Shown: piece after piece, positions 6,210-13,585 of the stretch | Layout: each line of letters begins with the position of its first letter | Numbering within the stretch: the first letter of the stretch is position 1 | From: Flavobacteriales bacterium | GTDB taxonomy: Bacteria > Bacteroidota > Bacteroidia > Flavobacteriales > BACL11 | Assembly (NCBI GenBank): GCA_002710495.1 | Contig: PAKE01000055.1 | Location: forward strand, 1 to 21,511 | Reading direction: 5' to 3' | Length of the DNA stretch: 21,511 bases | Notes under the pieces: generated by a model | Told to the model about the DNA's origin: nothing | The model's input: only the letters and a program-made list of their open reading frames with translations | Database searches by the model: none | Translations under genes and position numbers: made by a program

Positions 6210-7784
6210 ATGAAAATGAAAAAAATTCTTATAATAATATTATTAACTCAATTATATAGTGATATTCCAGATAGAAGAATTATTGCTGAGTGGGAGCATG
6301 CACTTGGAACAATGATAAGTTGGCCTTTAGGAATTCCTTCAGATTTAGTAATTGAATTAGCAAATGAAGATATCCTATATGTTTTGGTAGAAACAAATAA
6401 TCAACAGAACCTAGCTACTATCAATTTTAATAATTGGGGAGTAAATTCTGATAATGTAGTATTTATTAATACAGACACCTATAGCTATTGGACAAGAGAT
6501 CATGGCCCTCAGTTTGTTATTGGAGAAGATTATTGGAAAGTAGTTAACCAATATTTTAATGGCTATCCTGAAGAAGATGGTTGTCAAGAAAATTTATTAT
6601 TTGATAACAATAACAATATTACAGGAAGACCTTTGCCTGCTGAGTTAAGAGGTTGGGAAGAGGATGATGATACAAGTATAGATTTTGCAAATCAGATGAA
6701 TTGGGATATTCTAGAGTTGCCGCTATATTTCACAGGAGGTAATTTTATGACTGATGGATATGGAATGGGCTTTTCAACTCAATTAATGGTTAATGAAAAT
6801 AATATAAGTAATAATGAATTTAAACAAATTGTAAGAGATGAATTGCATTTATTAGATTATCACATTTTTGAGAACCCAAATGCATCAAGTATTCAGCATA
6901 TAGATTGTTTGGCAAAATTAGTTAATTCGGAAACAATTATTATTAAACAAGTACCAGAATCTAGTCCTGAATATGAATGTATTGAAGATTTCGCACAATC
7001 ATTTTATGAATTAAATACTTTTTATAATAGACCATTCAAAATACATCGTATTTATTGCCCTGAGATAAATGGTGGTGCCTGGGAGCTTAATTCAGTGGCA
7101 GCATATACTAATTCTCTTATACTAAATAACAAAGTTTTAGTACCACAGTATGGAATCACTTCTGATGAAAATGCATTGAATATATACCAAGAAGCAATGC
7201 CTGGTTATGAAATAATAGGATTTAATAACGATACTGGAAACCCATGGTATGGAGAAGATGCACTCCACTGCAGAACTATGGGAATATTTGATCCTAATAT
7301 GATTCACTTATCTCATAAATCAGTAAGAACGGAAGAGCTTAATGTTAATGAATCTATTAATGTTGAAGTTGATATTGTTGATTATAGTAACTCTAATTTA
7401 GGGTTGCAGTCAGTTATTTTAAACTGGAAATATAGCGCAGAAGATGGGCCTTTCAATCAGATTAGTTTAGAAAATGAATCAGACAATATATATACAGGTG
7501 AATTTCCTAGTTTGAATTCTAATTCGTTAATAGAGTATTTTATTATAGCAATAAATTTTGAGGGTAATACAGCTTCACATCCTAATGCAGGATGGCATAC
7601 TTTTAATACTTTAGAATTTATATTAGGTGATATCAATGGTGATAATTCAATTAACATACAGGATATAGTTTTAGTTGTCAATTTAGTTCTAAATAACGAA
7701 TATAATAATTTAGCTGATTTAAATTTAGATAGTATTGTAAATGTACTAGATGTAATTCAGCTATTAAACATAGTTTTAGAGTAA
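6210..7784 (+). CDS. secreted agmatine/peptidylarginine-deiminase-family protein with dockerin-like domain
   Basis: 524 aa. A short signal peptide (about 1-17) precedes a guanidino-group-modifying domain (about 20-365). Visible motifs are RRIIAEWEH (22-30), WTRDHGP (94-100), GGNF (176-179), HID (230-232), GGAWELNS (288-295) and ALHCRT with candidate nucleophile Cys354. The order and spacing match the family of bacterial peptidylarginine deiminase (Cys, His, Asp, Asn set), so deimination of arginine residues or agmatine is likely. Residues about 385-470 look like a beta-sandwich linker. Residues 473-524 are a dockerin-like module with two D-x-N-x-D-like loops, GDINGDNSINIQD and LNLDSIVNVLD. 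The start abuts the promoter-like block; it forms a single-gene cassette. Confidence 0.85.
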   Translation: MKMKKILIIILLTQLYSDIPDRRIIAEWEHALGTMISWPLGIPSDLVIELANEDILYVLVETNNQQNLATINFNNWGVNSDNVVFINTDTYSYWTRDHGPQFVIGEDYWKVVNQYFNGYPEEDGCQENLLFDNNNNITGRPLPAELRGWEEDDDTSIDFANQMNWDILELPLYFTGGNFMTDGYGMGFSTQLMVNENNISNNEFKQIVRDELHLLDYHIFENPNASSIQHIDCLAKLVNSETIIIKQVPESSPEYECIEDFAQSFYELNTFYNRPFKIHRIYCPEINGGAWELNSVAAYTNSLILNNKVLVPQYGITSDENALNIYQEAMPGYEIIGFNNDTGNPWYGEDALHCRTMGIFDPNMIHLSHKSVRTEELNVNESINVEVDIVDYSNSNLGLQSVILNWKYSAEDGPFNQISLENESDNIYTGEFPSLNSNSLIEYFIIAINFEGNTASHPNAGWHTFNTLEFILGDINGDNSINIQDIVLVVNLVLNNEYNNLADLNLDSIVNVLDVIQLLNIVLE

Positions 7785-7792
7785 AGCAACAT

Positions 7793-7885
7793 TCTACTTT
7801 GGGAGTAGTAAAATCGCGTATTTACTCTCCTCCTACCAATTTAACAATAAATTAGAAAGCCTCTTTTCTGGAGGTTTGTTTTTTT
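7793..7885 (+). repeat. tRNA-Pro 3'-part repeat, copy 10 (strongly decayed)
   Basis: CTAC-TTTGGGA-GTAG (7794-7808) is recognisable as the anticodon arm with a compensated G-C to A-T pair. The T arm is hardly recognisable. AATAAATTAG and the terminator AAGCCTCTTTTCTGGAGGTTTG follow (7856-7885). No TTTTGTARATT block is present; the next operon has its own control region. Confidence 0.7.
7856..7885 (+). terminator. terminator of repeat copy 10
   Basis: CCTC-TTTTCTG-GAGG core stem extended by G-T and A-T pairs, then TTTGTTTTTTT. Confidence 0.65.
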
Positions 7886-7906
7886 ATTTTAAATAATTTG
7901 TTTTAT

Positions 7907-7920
7907 TGGGTAATAACCCA
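7907..7920. promoter_or_regulatory. operator 1 upstream of tetR-alkB operon
   Basis: Perfect 14-bp inverted repeat TGGGT-AATA-ACCCA. A second copy lies 21 bp downstream, centre to centre. Likely binding site of the adjacent TetR-family regulator. Confidence 0.7.
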
Positions 7921-7927
7921 GTATATT

Positions 7928-7941
7928 TGGGTAATCACCTA
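7928..7941. promoter_or_regulatory. operator 2 upstream of tetR-alkB operon
   Basis: TGGGT-AATC-ACCTA, the same element with one arm change. It lies 18 bp before the tetR ATG, two helical turns from operator 1, so both sites face the same side of the DNA. Confidence 0.65.
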
Positions 7942-7959
7942 ATAAAAGTTTGATATATT

Positions 7960-8574
7960 ATGAAAACTAAAGAAAAAATAATTAAAGAAAGTTTAAATCT
8001 TTTTAATGAGAATACCTTTGAGTTATCAACAACTAATTTAATAGCAAAAAAATCAGATGTTCTCGAGGGTTCTTTATGGTATCATTTTAATACTAAGCCT
8101 GATATAGTTTCTGTTCATTTAGGTATGTTTATAGATTTATATGATGAGCATAAAAATCTTACTACAAAAAATAATCCAACTATATTTATTCAAGGATTAT
8201 TTGCTATTTATGGAATTATTTGGGATTATAGATATTTATTTAGAGATTCATTTGAAAAAATCATAGATAAAAAGCCAAGCTTATCTGAAAAAATTATTGA
8301 TATTAATAGTTCTATAGATCAGTGGGTCAAAGAATTTGTAATGCATGCACAAAAAATAGGTATTTTAATTATTGATGAGTCAGATGTTGAAAGTATTACA
8401 GAAATTTCTCTTATTATAGGAAGATGTTGGTTTGATTTTTCAAAAAAAAGATACCCAGATAAATCAAATATGTTTTTGAAAAAAAAGGGAATTAATTTAT
8501 TGATTAAAAGTTTTTATCCATATTTAACTAAGGAATCAAAGAGTCTAATAGATTCAATGTACGATTCAAATTAG
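7960..8574 (+). CDS. TetR-family transcriptional regulator
   Basis: 204 aa. The N-terminal helix-turn-helix (about residues 3-50: KIIKESLNLFNE, TTNLIAKKSDVLEGSLWYHF, KPDIV) is typical of TetR/AcrR proteins, with SLWYHF as the recognition-helix signature. The all-helical C-terminal part is variable and would bind the effector. It is the first gene of an operon with alkane monooxygenase and aldehyde dehydrogenase, so an alkane, fatty aldehyde or fatty acid-derived effector is likely. Two TGGGT-N4-ACCYA palindromes just upstream suggest autoregulation of the operon. The start is preceded by TTTGATATATT with no strong ribosome site. Confidence 0.85.
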   Translation: MKTKEKIIKESLNLFNENTFELSTTNLIAKKSDVLEGSLWYHFNTKPDIVSVHLGMFIDLYDEHKNLTTKNNPTIFIQGLFAIYGIIWDYRYLFRDSFEKIIDKKPSLSEKIIDINSSIDQWVKEFVMHAQKIGILIIDESDVESITEISLIIGRCWFDFSKKRYPDKSNMFLKKKGINLLIKSFYPYLTKESKSLIDSMYDSN

Positions 8575-8611
8575 TCTAAAAAATATGATTTATTTAAAGA
8601 AATGATTTAAA

Positions 8612-9736
8612 ATGATAAAATATATTAAATACTACTTTCCTATAATTATAGCAATTACGTTTATAAGCTTAACTTTGAAGGGAAGTTATTTCCCTATACT
8701 TTTTTTCATATTATTTTCATCAACCTTTATTATTGGAGACTACAAAATAAAACCCGATAGTAAGATACAGTCATTTTCGTACCCATTTTTTCTAGATCTA
8801 TCCATCTACTTAGCATTACCAATACTGGCTGTTTTAACCTTTTTTGCTATTTCAATATTTAGTAATAATCTACCATTGTGGTATATATCAGTATTCAAAG
8901 ATTTTCTTAATATTGACTTCATTCATATGCAGCAATCATTTAATATTTTTGATAAAATTTCGATAATTATGACTGTATTTTTAATAAGTGGACCAATGGG
9001 TATTACTGGAGGTCATGAGTTGGTGCATAGAAAAAAAAATAAATTTGATTTGTTTGTTGGAAACTGGTTGCTTGCTTTTTCTTTTGATTGCAATTTTGCA
9101 ATTGAACACGTGTATGGTCACCATAAAAATGTATGTTTACCTGAAGATCCAGCTTCTGCAAAGAGGGGAGAGAATATATATATATTCATTTTAAAAGGAA
9201 TCATAAACGAACATTTATCAGGTTGGGAAATAGAACTAAATAGATTAAGAAGAAAAAAAATTAGTTTTTTTACATTTCAAAATCAAATTCTCATAGGTTA
9301 TTTTAGAAGTGTTCTTATTTCTTTATTAAGCTTTTGGCTTTTTGGATTTGTTGGAATGCTCACTTTTTTCTTGATTGCTTTTTTATCTAAGTCATTACTA
9401 GAAGTTATAAATTACATTGAGCATTATGGATTAGTTAGAGAACGAGGTAAGCCAGTAAGAATGAGGCATTCCTGGAATTCAAATCATTTTTTTAGTAGTA
9501 TTTATTTATACAATGTTACAAGGCACTCTGATCATCATAGAAATTCAAATTTAAAGTTTTGGGAGCTTAGTCCTTTAGATAAAGATGCTCCAGTTTTGCC
9601 ATATGGTTATTTAACGATGTTATATTTAGCAGTTTTTACTCCATATATATTTAAGAATGTAATGAAAAAAGAATTAGATAATTGGGATCAAAATTATGCT
9701 AATGATTTTGAAAGAAATTTAATTAATAATTTATAA
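8612..9736 (+). CDS. alkB: alkane 1-monooxygenase (AlkB-type)
   Basis: 374 aa, integral membrane diiron hydroxylase that would convert alkanes (or a related terminal methyl substrate) to 1-alkanols. All family boxes are present: HELVHRK (135-141), EHVYGHH (165-171), NYIEHYG (267-273) and RHSDHHRN (304-311). About six hydrophobic segments are present (10-22, 28-42, 62-83, 117-130, 226-247, 250-265). The length is slightly short of the usual ~400 aa. No rubredoxin or rubredoxin reductase gene lies in the window, so electrons must come from elsewhere. It is 37 nt downstream of tetR and 19 nt upstream of the aldehyde dehydrogenase gene. Confidence 0.9.
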   Translation: MIKYIKYYFPIIIAITFISLTLKGSYFPILFFILFSSTFIIGDYKIKPDSKIQSFSYPFFLDLSIYLALPILAVLTFFAISIFSNNLPLWYISVFKDFLNIDFIHMQQSFNIFDKISIIMTVFLISGPMGITGGHELVHRKKNKFDLFVGNWLLAFSFDCNFAIEHVYGHHKNVCLPEDPASAKRGENIYIFILKGIINEHLSGWEIELNRLRRKKISFFTFQNQILIGYFRSVLISLLSFWLFGFVGMLTFFLIAFLSKSLLEVINYIEHYGLVRERGKPVRMRHSWNSNHFFSSIYLYNVTRHSDHHRNSNLKFWELSPLDKDAPVLPYGYLTMLYLAVFTPYIFKNVMKKELDNWDQNYANDFERNLINNL

Positions 9737-9738
9737 AT

Positions 9739-9747
9739 AGGAGGTGA
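9739..9747 (+). promoter_or_regulatory. unusually strong ribosome binding site of the aldehyde dehydrogenase gene
   Basis: AGGAGGTGA, nearly full anti-16S complementarity, 8 nt before the ATG at 9756. Most genes in this window have weak sites or almost no leader, so this stands out. Confidence 0.75.
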
Positions 9748-9755
9748 ATTAAGGA

Positions 9756-11231
9756 ATGCCTATAAATATAGAGAACAATCAAATTACAATATTAAATCCA
9801 ACTAATTTAAATGAAGTTGGTAAGGTCGAAGTATCTAATAAGCAAGATGTTGATACTGCTCTTAAAATAGCTCAAGAATATAAAAAATGGTCTTCTTTAT
9901 CTTTAAAGAAGAGGTGTGCTGTCATACATAAGTTTAGAAAAATTGTATTCAAAAATAGTGAGCTATTAAAGAAAACAATAAAGGATGAAACAGGAAAAAA
10001 AGATTTTGTTGTTTTTACAGAACTTTTATCATTTCTTGATCATTCAAAAACAATGGCTAAAATTGCACAATCTTCTTTAAAGAAAAGTAGTAGAAACCCA
10101 GGTCTTTTATTTAAAAATAAAAAAGCTTACGTTCAATATGAGCCCTTAGGCGTGGCTGGCATTATTTCACCGTGGAATTTTCCTTTAGCAACTCCAATGA
10201 AAGGAACTATTGAGGCTTTACTTGCTGGAAATAATGTTATTCTAAAACCATCTGAATATACACCGTTGACTTCTCTTTTTATGAAAAAAATATGGGATGA
10301 ACATACTGGATATAATAATGCATTTCAAGTTGTAAACGGTGCTGGAAATATTGGTTCAATATTAGTTGAATCTCCGCTAACTGATGTTATTAGTTTTACT
10401 GGAAGTACAAAAGTTGGACTTAAAATTGCTGAGACTTGTTCTTCGAGATTAAAACCATGTATTTTAGAATTAGGTGGTAAAGATCCAATGATAATTTTAA
10501 AAGATGCTTCTATAAAAAGATCAGTAGAATCAGCATTACACGCTGGTTTATTTAATGCGGGACAAACATGTATTTCTACAGAAGAAATTTTTGTTGAAGA
10601 TGATATAGTAGATGAATTTAAAACTAAACTATCTTTAAGAATTAAAGACATTAAATCAGGAGGTAGTGATAGTGATGATATAGGACCTATTATTACTGAT
10701 GATACTAAACAAAAAATTAATGAACATATTAATGAAGTAAAAGATACTTGTGATATTATTTCTGGTATAAATAATGGAGGTGATAAATTTATAGCTCCTA
10801 CTATTGTAGTTGATCCTCCAGATTCATCAAGGTTAGTTAATGAGGAAACATTTGGTCCAGTTATGACAATTAGACCCTTTAAGAGTGAAGATGAATTAAT
10901 TGAAAAAATTCATAAAACAGGCTACGGTCTTTCATCGAGTATATTTGGTTCCAATAGAAAAAGAGTTAATAGGATTATTAAAAGAATGAAAACAGGAAAT
11001 GTTAATGTTAATGACGTTATGACAAGTTATGCTATCGTAACTCTTCCATTTGGTGGTGAGGGTCTTAGTGGTTTAGGAAAACAACATGGTGTAGAAGGAT
11101 TACGTTCTTTTTGTAGAGTAAAAAGTATTGTGGTTAATAGATTTAATTTCATTGATGAACCCACTTGGTTGGGACGCCCTAAAATTGTTGAAAAAGCACT
11201 TGAAAAGCTTGCTAAATTATTATTTAGATAG
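9756..11231 (+). CDS. NAD(P)-dependent aldehyde dehydrogenase
   Basis: 491 aa, full-length ALDH superfamily enzyme. Visible motifs are SPWNFP (138-143), KPSE (164-167), FTGSTKVG (214-221, cofactor loop), ELGGKD with general base Glu238, GQTCIS with nucleophile Cys272, EETFGPV (363-369) and the C-terminal PFGGEGLSGLG. It oxidises aldehydes to acids. Behind alkB it most likely handles the fatty aldehyde made after the alcohol step, though no alcohol dehydrogenase is encoded here. The start was chosen by the strong AGGAGGTGA. The C-terminal tail (GRPKIVEKALEKLAKLLF) is amphipathic and might touch the membrane. Confidence 0.92.
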   Translation: MPINIENNQITILNPTNLNEVGKVEVSNKQDVDTALKIAQEYKKWSSLSLKKRCAVIHKFRKIVFKNSELLKKTIKDETGKKDFVVFTELLSFLDHSKTMAKIAQSSLKKSSRNPGLLFKNKKAYVQYEPLGVAGIISPWNFPLATPMKGTIEALLAGNNVILKPSEYTPLTSLFMKKIWDEHTGYNNAFQVVNGAGNIGSILVESPLTDVISFTGSTKVGLKIAETCSSRLKPCILELGGKDPMIILKDASIKRSVESALHAGLFNAGQTCISTEEIFVEDDIVDEFKTKLSLRIKDIKSGGSDSDDIGPIITDDTKQKINEHINEVKDTCDIISGINNGGDKFIAPTIVVDPPDSSRLVNEETFGPVMTIRPFKSEDELIEKIHKTGYGLSSSIFGSNRKRVNRIIKRMKTGNVNVNDVMTSYAIVTLPFGGEGLSGLGKQHGVEGLRSFCRVKSIVVNRFNFIDEPTWLGRPKIVEKALEKLAKLLFR

Positions 11232-11263
11232 TTTTTTAAATTAAGGAATGGAGTAATTAAGAA

Positions 11264-11677
11264 ATGGAAAAAAAATTAATATTATTACCAGCTATTGCTA
11301 TGATTATTTTAACATTATATTTATATATTAGAAATTATTTAGATAATAGAAAAGCAATAATAAATAAGTCTATAAAATTTAGTTATTTGAAAACATATAC
11401 AGGAGAAGTCCCTAATTATGTAGCTGTTTCAAGGCAGACACTTAAGAATCAATTTGAACTTCCAATTTTCTTTTATTTTTTAATATCTATTATTTTAGTT
11501 TTTGATAAAGTTTCCCGATTAGACCTTATCCTTGCTTGGATATTTGTAGCATCTAGATATTTACATTGTTATACCAGATTAAGTGCTAACTATATTCCGC
11601 ATAGAGCTATAGTTTTTACATCAGGAATGCTTGTATTAATAGTTTGGTGGATTATTTTTTTATATAATATTTTATAA
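11264..11677 (+). CDS. MAPEG-family membrane protein
   Basis: 137 aa with four hydrophobic segments (about 5-22, 66-82, 87-100, 116-136). The region FELPIFFYFLISI...LDLILAWIFVASRYLHCY matches the MAPEG domain (membrane-associated eicosanoid/glutathione-metabolism type), including RY-x-HC-x2-RLSANY-x-PHR at about residues 100-116. Bacterial members are small membrane proteins of mostly unknown substrate. It is 32 nt downstream of the aldehyde dehydrogenase and has a ribosome site in AAGGAATGGAG, so it is probably the last gene of the tetR-alkB operon. The stop is 10 nt before repeat copy 11. Confidence 0.8.
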   Translation: MEKKLILLPAIAMIILTLYLYIRNYLDNRKAIINKSIKFSYLKTYTGEVPNYVAVSRQTLKNQFELPIFFYFLISIILVFDKVSRLDLILAWIFVASRYLHCYTRLSANYIPHRAIVFTSGMLVLIVWWIIFLYNIL

Positions 11678-11687
11678 TTAACAGCAT

Positions 11688-11788
11688 CCTATTTTGGAAT
11701 CTGATACCGTAGGTTTAAACCATGTTATTTCAATAATAAATTATAAAGCCTCTTTTTTAGAGCCTTTTTTATTTTGTAAATTTATAAT
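11688..11788 (+). repeat. tRNA-Pro 3'-part + terminator + promoter-like repeat, copy 11 (strongly decayed)
   Basis: CCTATTTTGGAATCTGATACCGTAGGTTTAAACC keeps scattered matches to the anticodon and T arms. Then come AATAATAAATTATA, the terminator (11745-11770) and TATTTTGTAAATTTATAAT running into the ATG at 11789. Confidence 0.65.
11745..11770 (+). terminator. terminator of repeat copy 11
   Basis: AAAGCCTCT...AGAGCCTTTTTT; the stem is damaged by a G-to-C change in the 3' arm but the T6 run is intact. Confidence 0.55.
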
Positions 11789-12016
11789 ATGAATACTTTC
11801 TATATAGAAATAGTTGGCTGGGTAGGTTTTCTATTTATTACTTCTGGATACTATTTGAATGCAAAAAAGCATTCATTCTGTTTTTACATATGGGGTATAG
11901 GTAATATTTTATTTATATTGTATGCTATTTTGATTAATTCTAATCCTATGTTGTTAATGAGTATTTTTACATTAGGTATGAATATTTATGGTCATTTGCA
12001 ATGGAACAAAAATTAA
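11789..12016 (+). CDS. small three-helix membrane protein (YgjV/PnuC-like)
   Basis: 75 aa with three hydrophobic helices (about 6-24, 30-48, 51-68). The pattern GWVGFLFITSGYYLNAKK ... WGIGNILFILYAILI ... MNIYGHLQW resembles the YgjV-type inner membrane family and half-size PnuC-like transporter units. This is a resemblance only. The ATG abuts the TATAAT of repeat copy 11, so the leader must be extremely short or absent. The adenosine deaminase gene begins 6 nt after its stop, so the two are surely co-transcribed; a link to nucleoside handling is possible. Confidence 0.6.
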   Translation: MNTFYIEIVGWVGFLFITSGYYLNAKKHSFCFYIWGIGNILFILYAILINSNPMLLMSIFTLGMNIYGHLQWNKN

Positions 12017-12022
12017 TATATA

Positions 12023-13078
12023 ATGAAATTTAATCCAGAGATAATAAAGAAACTTCCAAAAGCAGAATTGCATTGTCATTTAGATGGTTCTTTGCGTATT
12101 AAAACGATTATTGAATTAGCAGAAAATCAAGGAGTAGAACTACCTTCAAAAAATGAAGATGATTTGTTGAAAATTCTATCTGTTGGGCCTTTAGATAAAT
12201 CATTAGAAGATTATATAAAAAAATTTGATATTACTTTATCTGTATTGCAGACACCAAAAAGTTTAGAACGTGCTGCATTTGAATTAGCTATGGATTGTCA
12301 TGATGATGGAGTTCGCTATTTAGAAGTACGTTATTCTCCTGTTCTTCATACTAAAAAAGGAATGAATTTATCTGAAACAGTAGATTCAGTAAAGAAAGGA
12401 CTAGCGCAAGCATTTAGTGAATGTGGAATATTAACGGGTATTATCATTTGTGGTATACGACATATTTCTCCTACTCATTCTTTAGAGTTAGCTAATTTAT
12501 CTGTGGAGTACAAAAATAGAGGTGTTATTGGTTTTGATTTAGCTGGTGCAGAAGAAAATTTTCCTGCAAAAAAACATAAGGAAGCTTTTTACTTAATTCT
12601 CAATAATAACATCAATACAACCCTTCATGCAGGAGAAGTATTTGGTCCTAAAAGTATTCATCAAGCAATTCATATATGTGGAGCTCATAGGATTGGACAT
12701 GGAACAAGAGCAATCGAAGATTTAGATTTGTTAAATTATATTAATGATCATCGTATTCCATTGGAAATATGTTTGACTTCTAATATTAATACAAAATCTG
12801 TTCCAAGTATATCCGCACATCCATTTAAGAGATATATAGACGAAAAAATTAGAGTTACATTAAATACTGATAATCGTTTAATATCTAATACAAATCTATC
12901 AAACGAATATGAAATTGCAATTAATAATTTCAATTTAAATGAAAGTGAAGTTAGAACTATTATTATTAATGGATTTAAAAGTACCTTTCAACCTCACAAC
13001 GAACGAAGAAAACTGATTAGAAAAATAGTTAATGAATTGGAAGATGAATTTAATTTTTCTCAACATTTAATAATTTGA
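12023..13078 (+). CDS. add: adenosine deaminase
   Basis: 351 aa, cytosolic zinc metallohydrolase of the purine salvage pathway (adenosine or deoxyadenosine to inosine). All metal and catalytic positions are present: HCH at 17-19 in ELHCHLDGSL, HAGE with His202 and Glu205, RIGHGTR with His226, and LNTDNRLIS with Asp283. The NTDNR form is that of many bacterial true adenosine deaminases; adenine deaminases usually read differently, so adenosine is the likely substrate. It follows the small membrane protein by 6 nt. The length is normal and no disruption is seen. Confidence 0.92.
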   Translation: MKFNPEIIKKLPKAELHCHLDGSLRIKTIIELAENQGVELPSKNEDDLLKILSVGPLDKSLEDYIKKFDITLSVLQTPKSLERAAFELAMDCHDDGVRYLEVRYSPVLHTKKGMNLSETVDSVKKGLAQAFSECGILTGIIICGIRHISPTHSLELANLSVEYKNRGVIGFDLAGAEENFPAKKHKEAFYLILNNNINTTLHAGEVFGPKSIHQAIHICGAHRIGHGTRAIEDLDLLNYINDHRIPLEICLTSNINTKSVPSISAHPFKRYIDEKIRVTLNTDNRLISNTNLSNEYEIAINNFNLNESEVRTIIINGFKSTFQPHNERRKLIRKIVNELEDEFNFSQHLII

Positions 13079-13189
13079 TATTACATTAAATTATAAATGT
13101 TCTTGATATCATATCGCTTGTAAATATAATTTAACTAACTAATCAACTTGCTTTTAAAGCACAGAAATAAATAAAAGGAAACTATAATC

Positions 13190-13480
13190 ATGCTTATATC
13201 ACCAGATGAAATTAACAAGTCTTTATCTAATTATGGTTGGAAATATAATAATAACAAAATAACTAAATCTTACTCTTTCAATGCTTATATAAATGGTATA
13301 GATTTTGTTAATAGAATTGCAGAATTAGCTGAGAAAAATAATCATCATCCTGATATATATATAGGTTGGTGCAACGTAGATATATCCATTACCTCTAACG
13401 ATATGGGAGGCGTTACAACTAACTGTGTTAATTTAGGTATGGGGATTGATAATATTTTTGAACAGATAGAGCAAAAATAA
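13190..13480 (+). CDS. pterin-4a-carbinolamine dehydratase-like protein
   Basis: 96 aa, the full length of the family that recycles the pterin cofactor of aromatic amino-acid hydroxylases (and acts as a cofactor in other settings). The core motif HHPD (52-55) and the following W-x2-V-x-I-x-I strand are present. The position that normally holds the third active-site His (T-H-D-x-GG) is Asn70 here (TSNDMGGVT). The enzyme may therefore be weak or have another role. AAAAGGAAA lies upstream of the ATG. No phenylalanine hydroxylase gene is nearby. A separate promoter in the 111-nt gap after the adenosine deaminase gene is possible. Confidence 0.8.
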   Translation: MLISPDEINKSLSNYGWKYNNNKITKSYSFNAYINGIDFVNRIAELAEKNNHHPDIYIGWCNVDISITSNDMGGVTTNCVNLGMGIDNIFEQIEQK

Positions 13481-13499
13481 CAGTAATTGTTTTGATGTA

Positions 13500-13585
13500 T
13501 CGAATCAGATACTAGCCTACTTAAATCAATGTTAAATTTAAGAAAGCCTCTTTTGTAGAGGCTTTTTTCTTTTGTAAATTATAAT
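13500..13585 (+). repeat. cassette repeat, copy 12 (tRNA part nearly gone)
   Basis: Only TCGAATC (13500-13506, T-loop-like) hints at the tRNA part. The terminator (13543-13568) is perfect. CTTTTGTAAATTATAAT runs directly into the ATG at 13586. This is the last clear unit in the array. Confidence 0.65.
13543..13568 (+). terminator. terminator of repeat copy 12
   Basis: AAAGCCTC-TTTTGTA-GAGGCTTTTTT, fully paired stem and T6. Confidence 0.8.

Noticed and set aside
13147..13164. Possible anticodon-arm remnant CTTGCTTTTAAAGCACAG before the pterin dehydratase gene
   Set aside because: Twelve of 18 positions match the array unit, but no terminator or promoter block follows. A chance palindrome in AT-rich DNA is as likely.
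1..13585. CRISPR array
   Set aside because: Repeats are spaced 0.36-3.9 kb apart with whole genes between them, and the repeat is clearly a tRNA part plus terminator. No cas genes.
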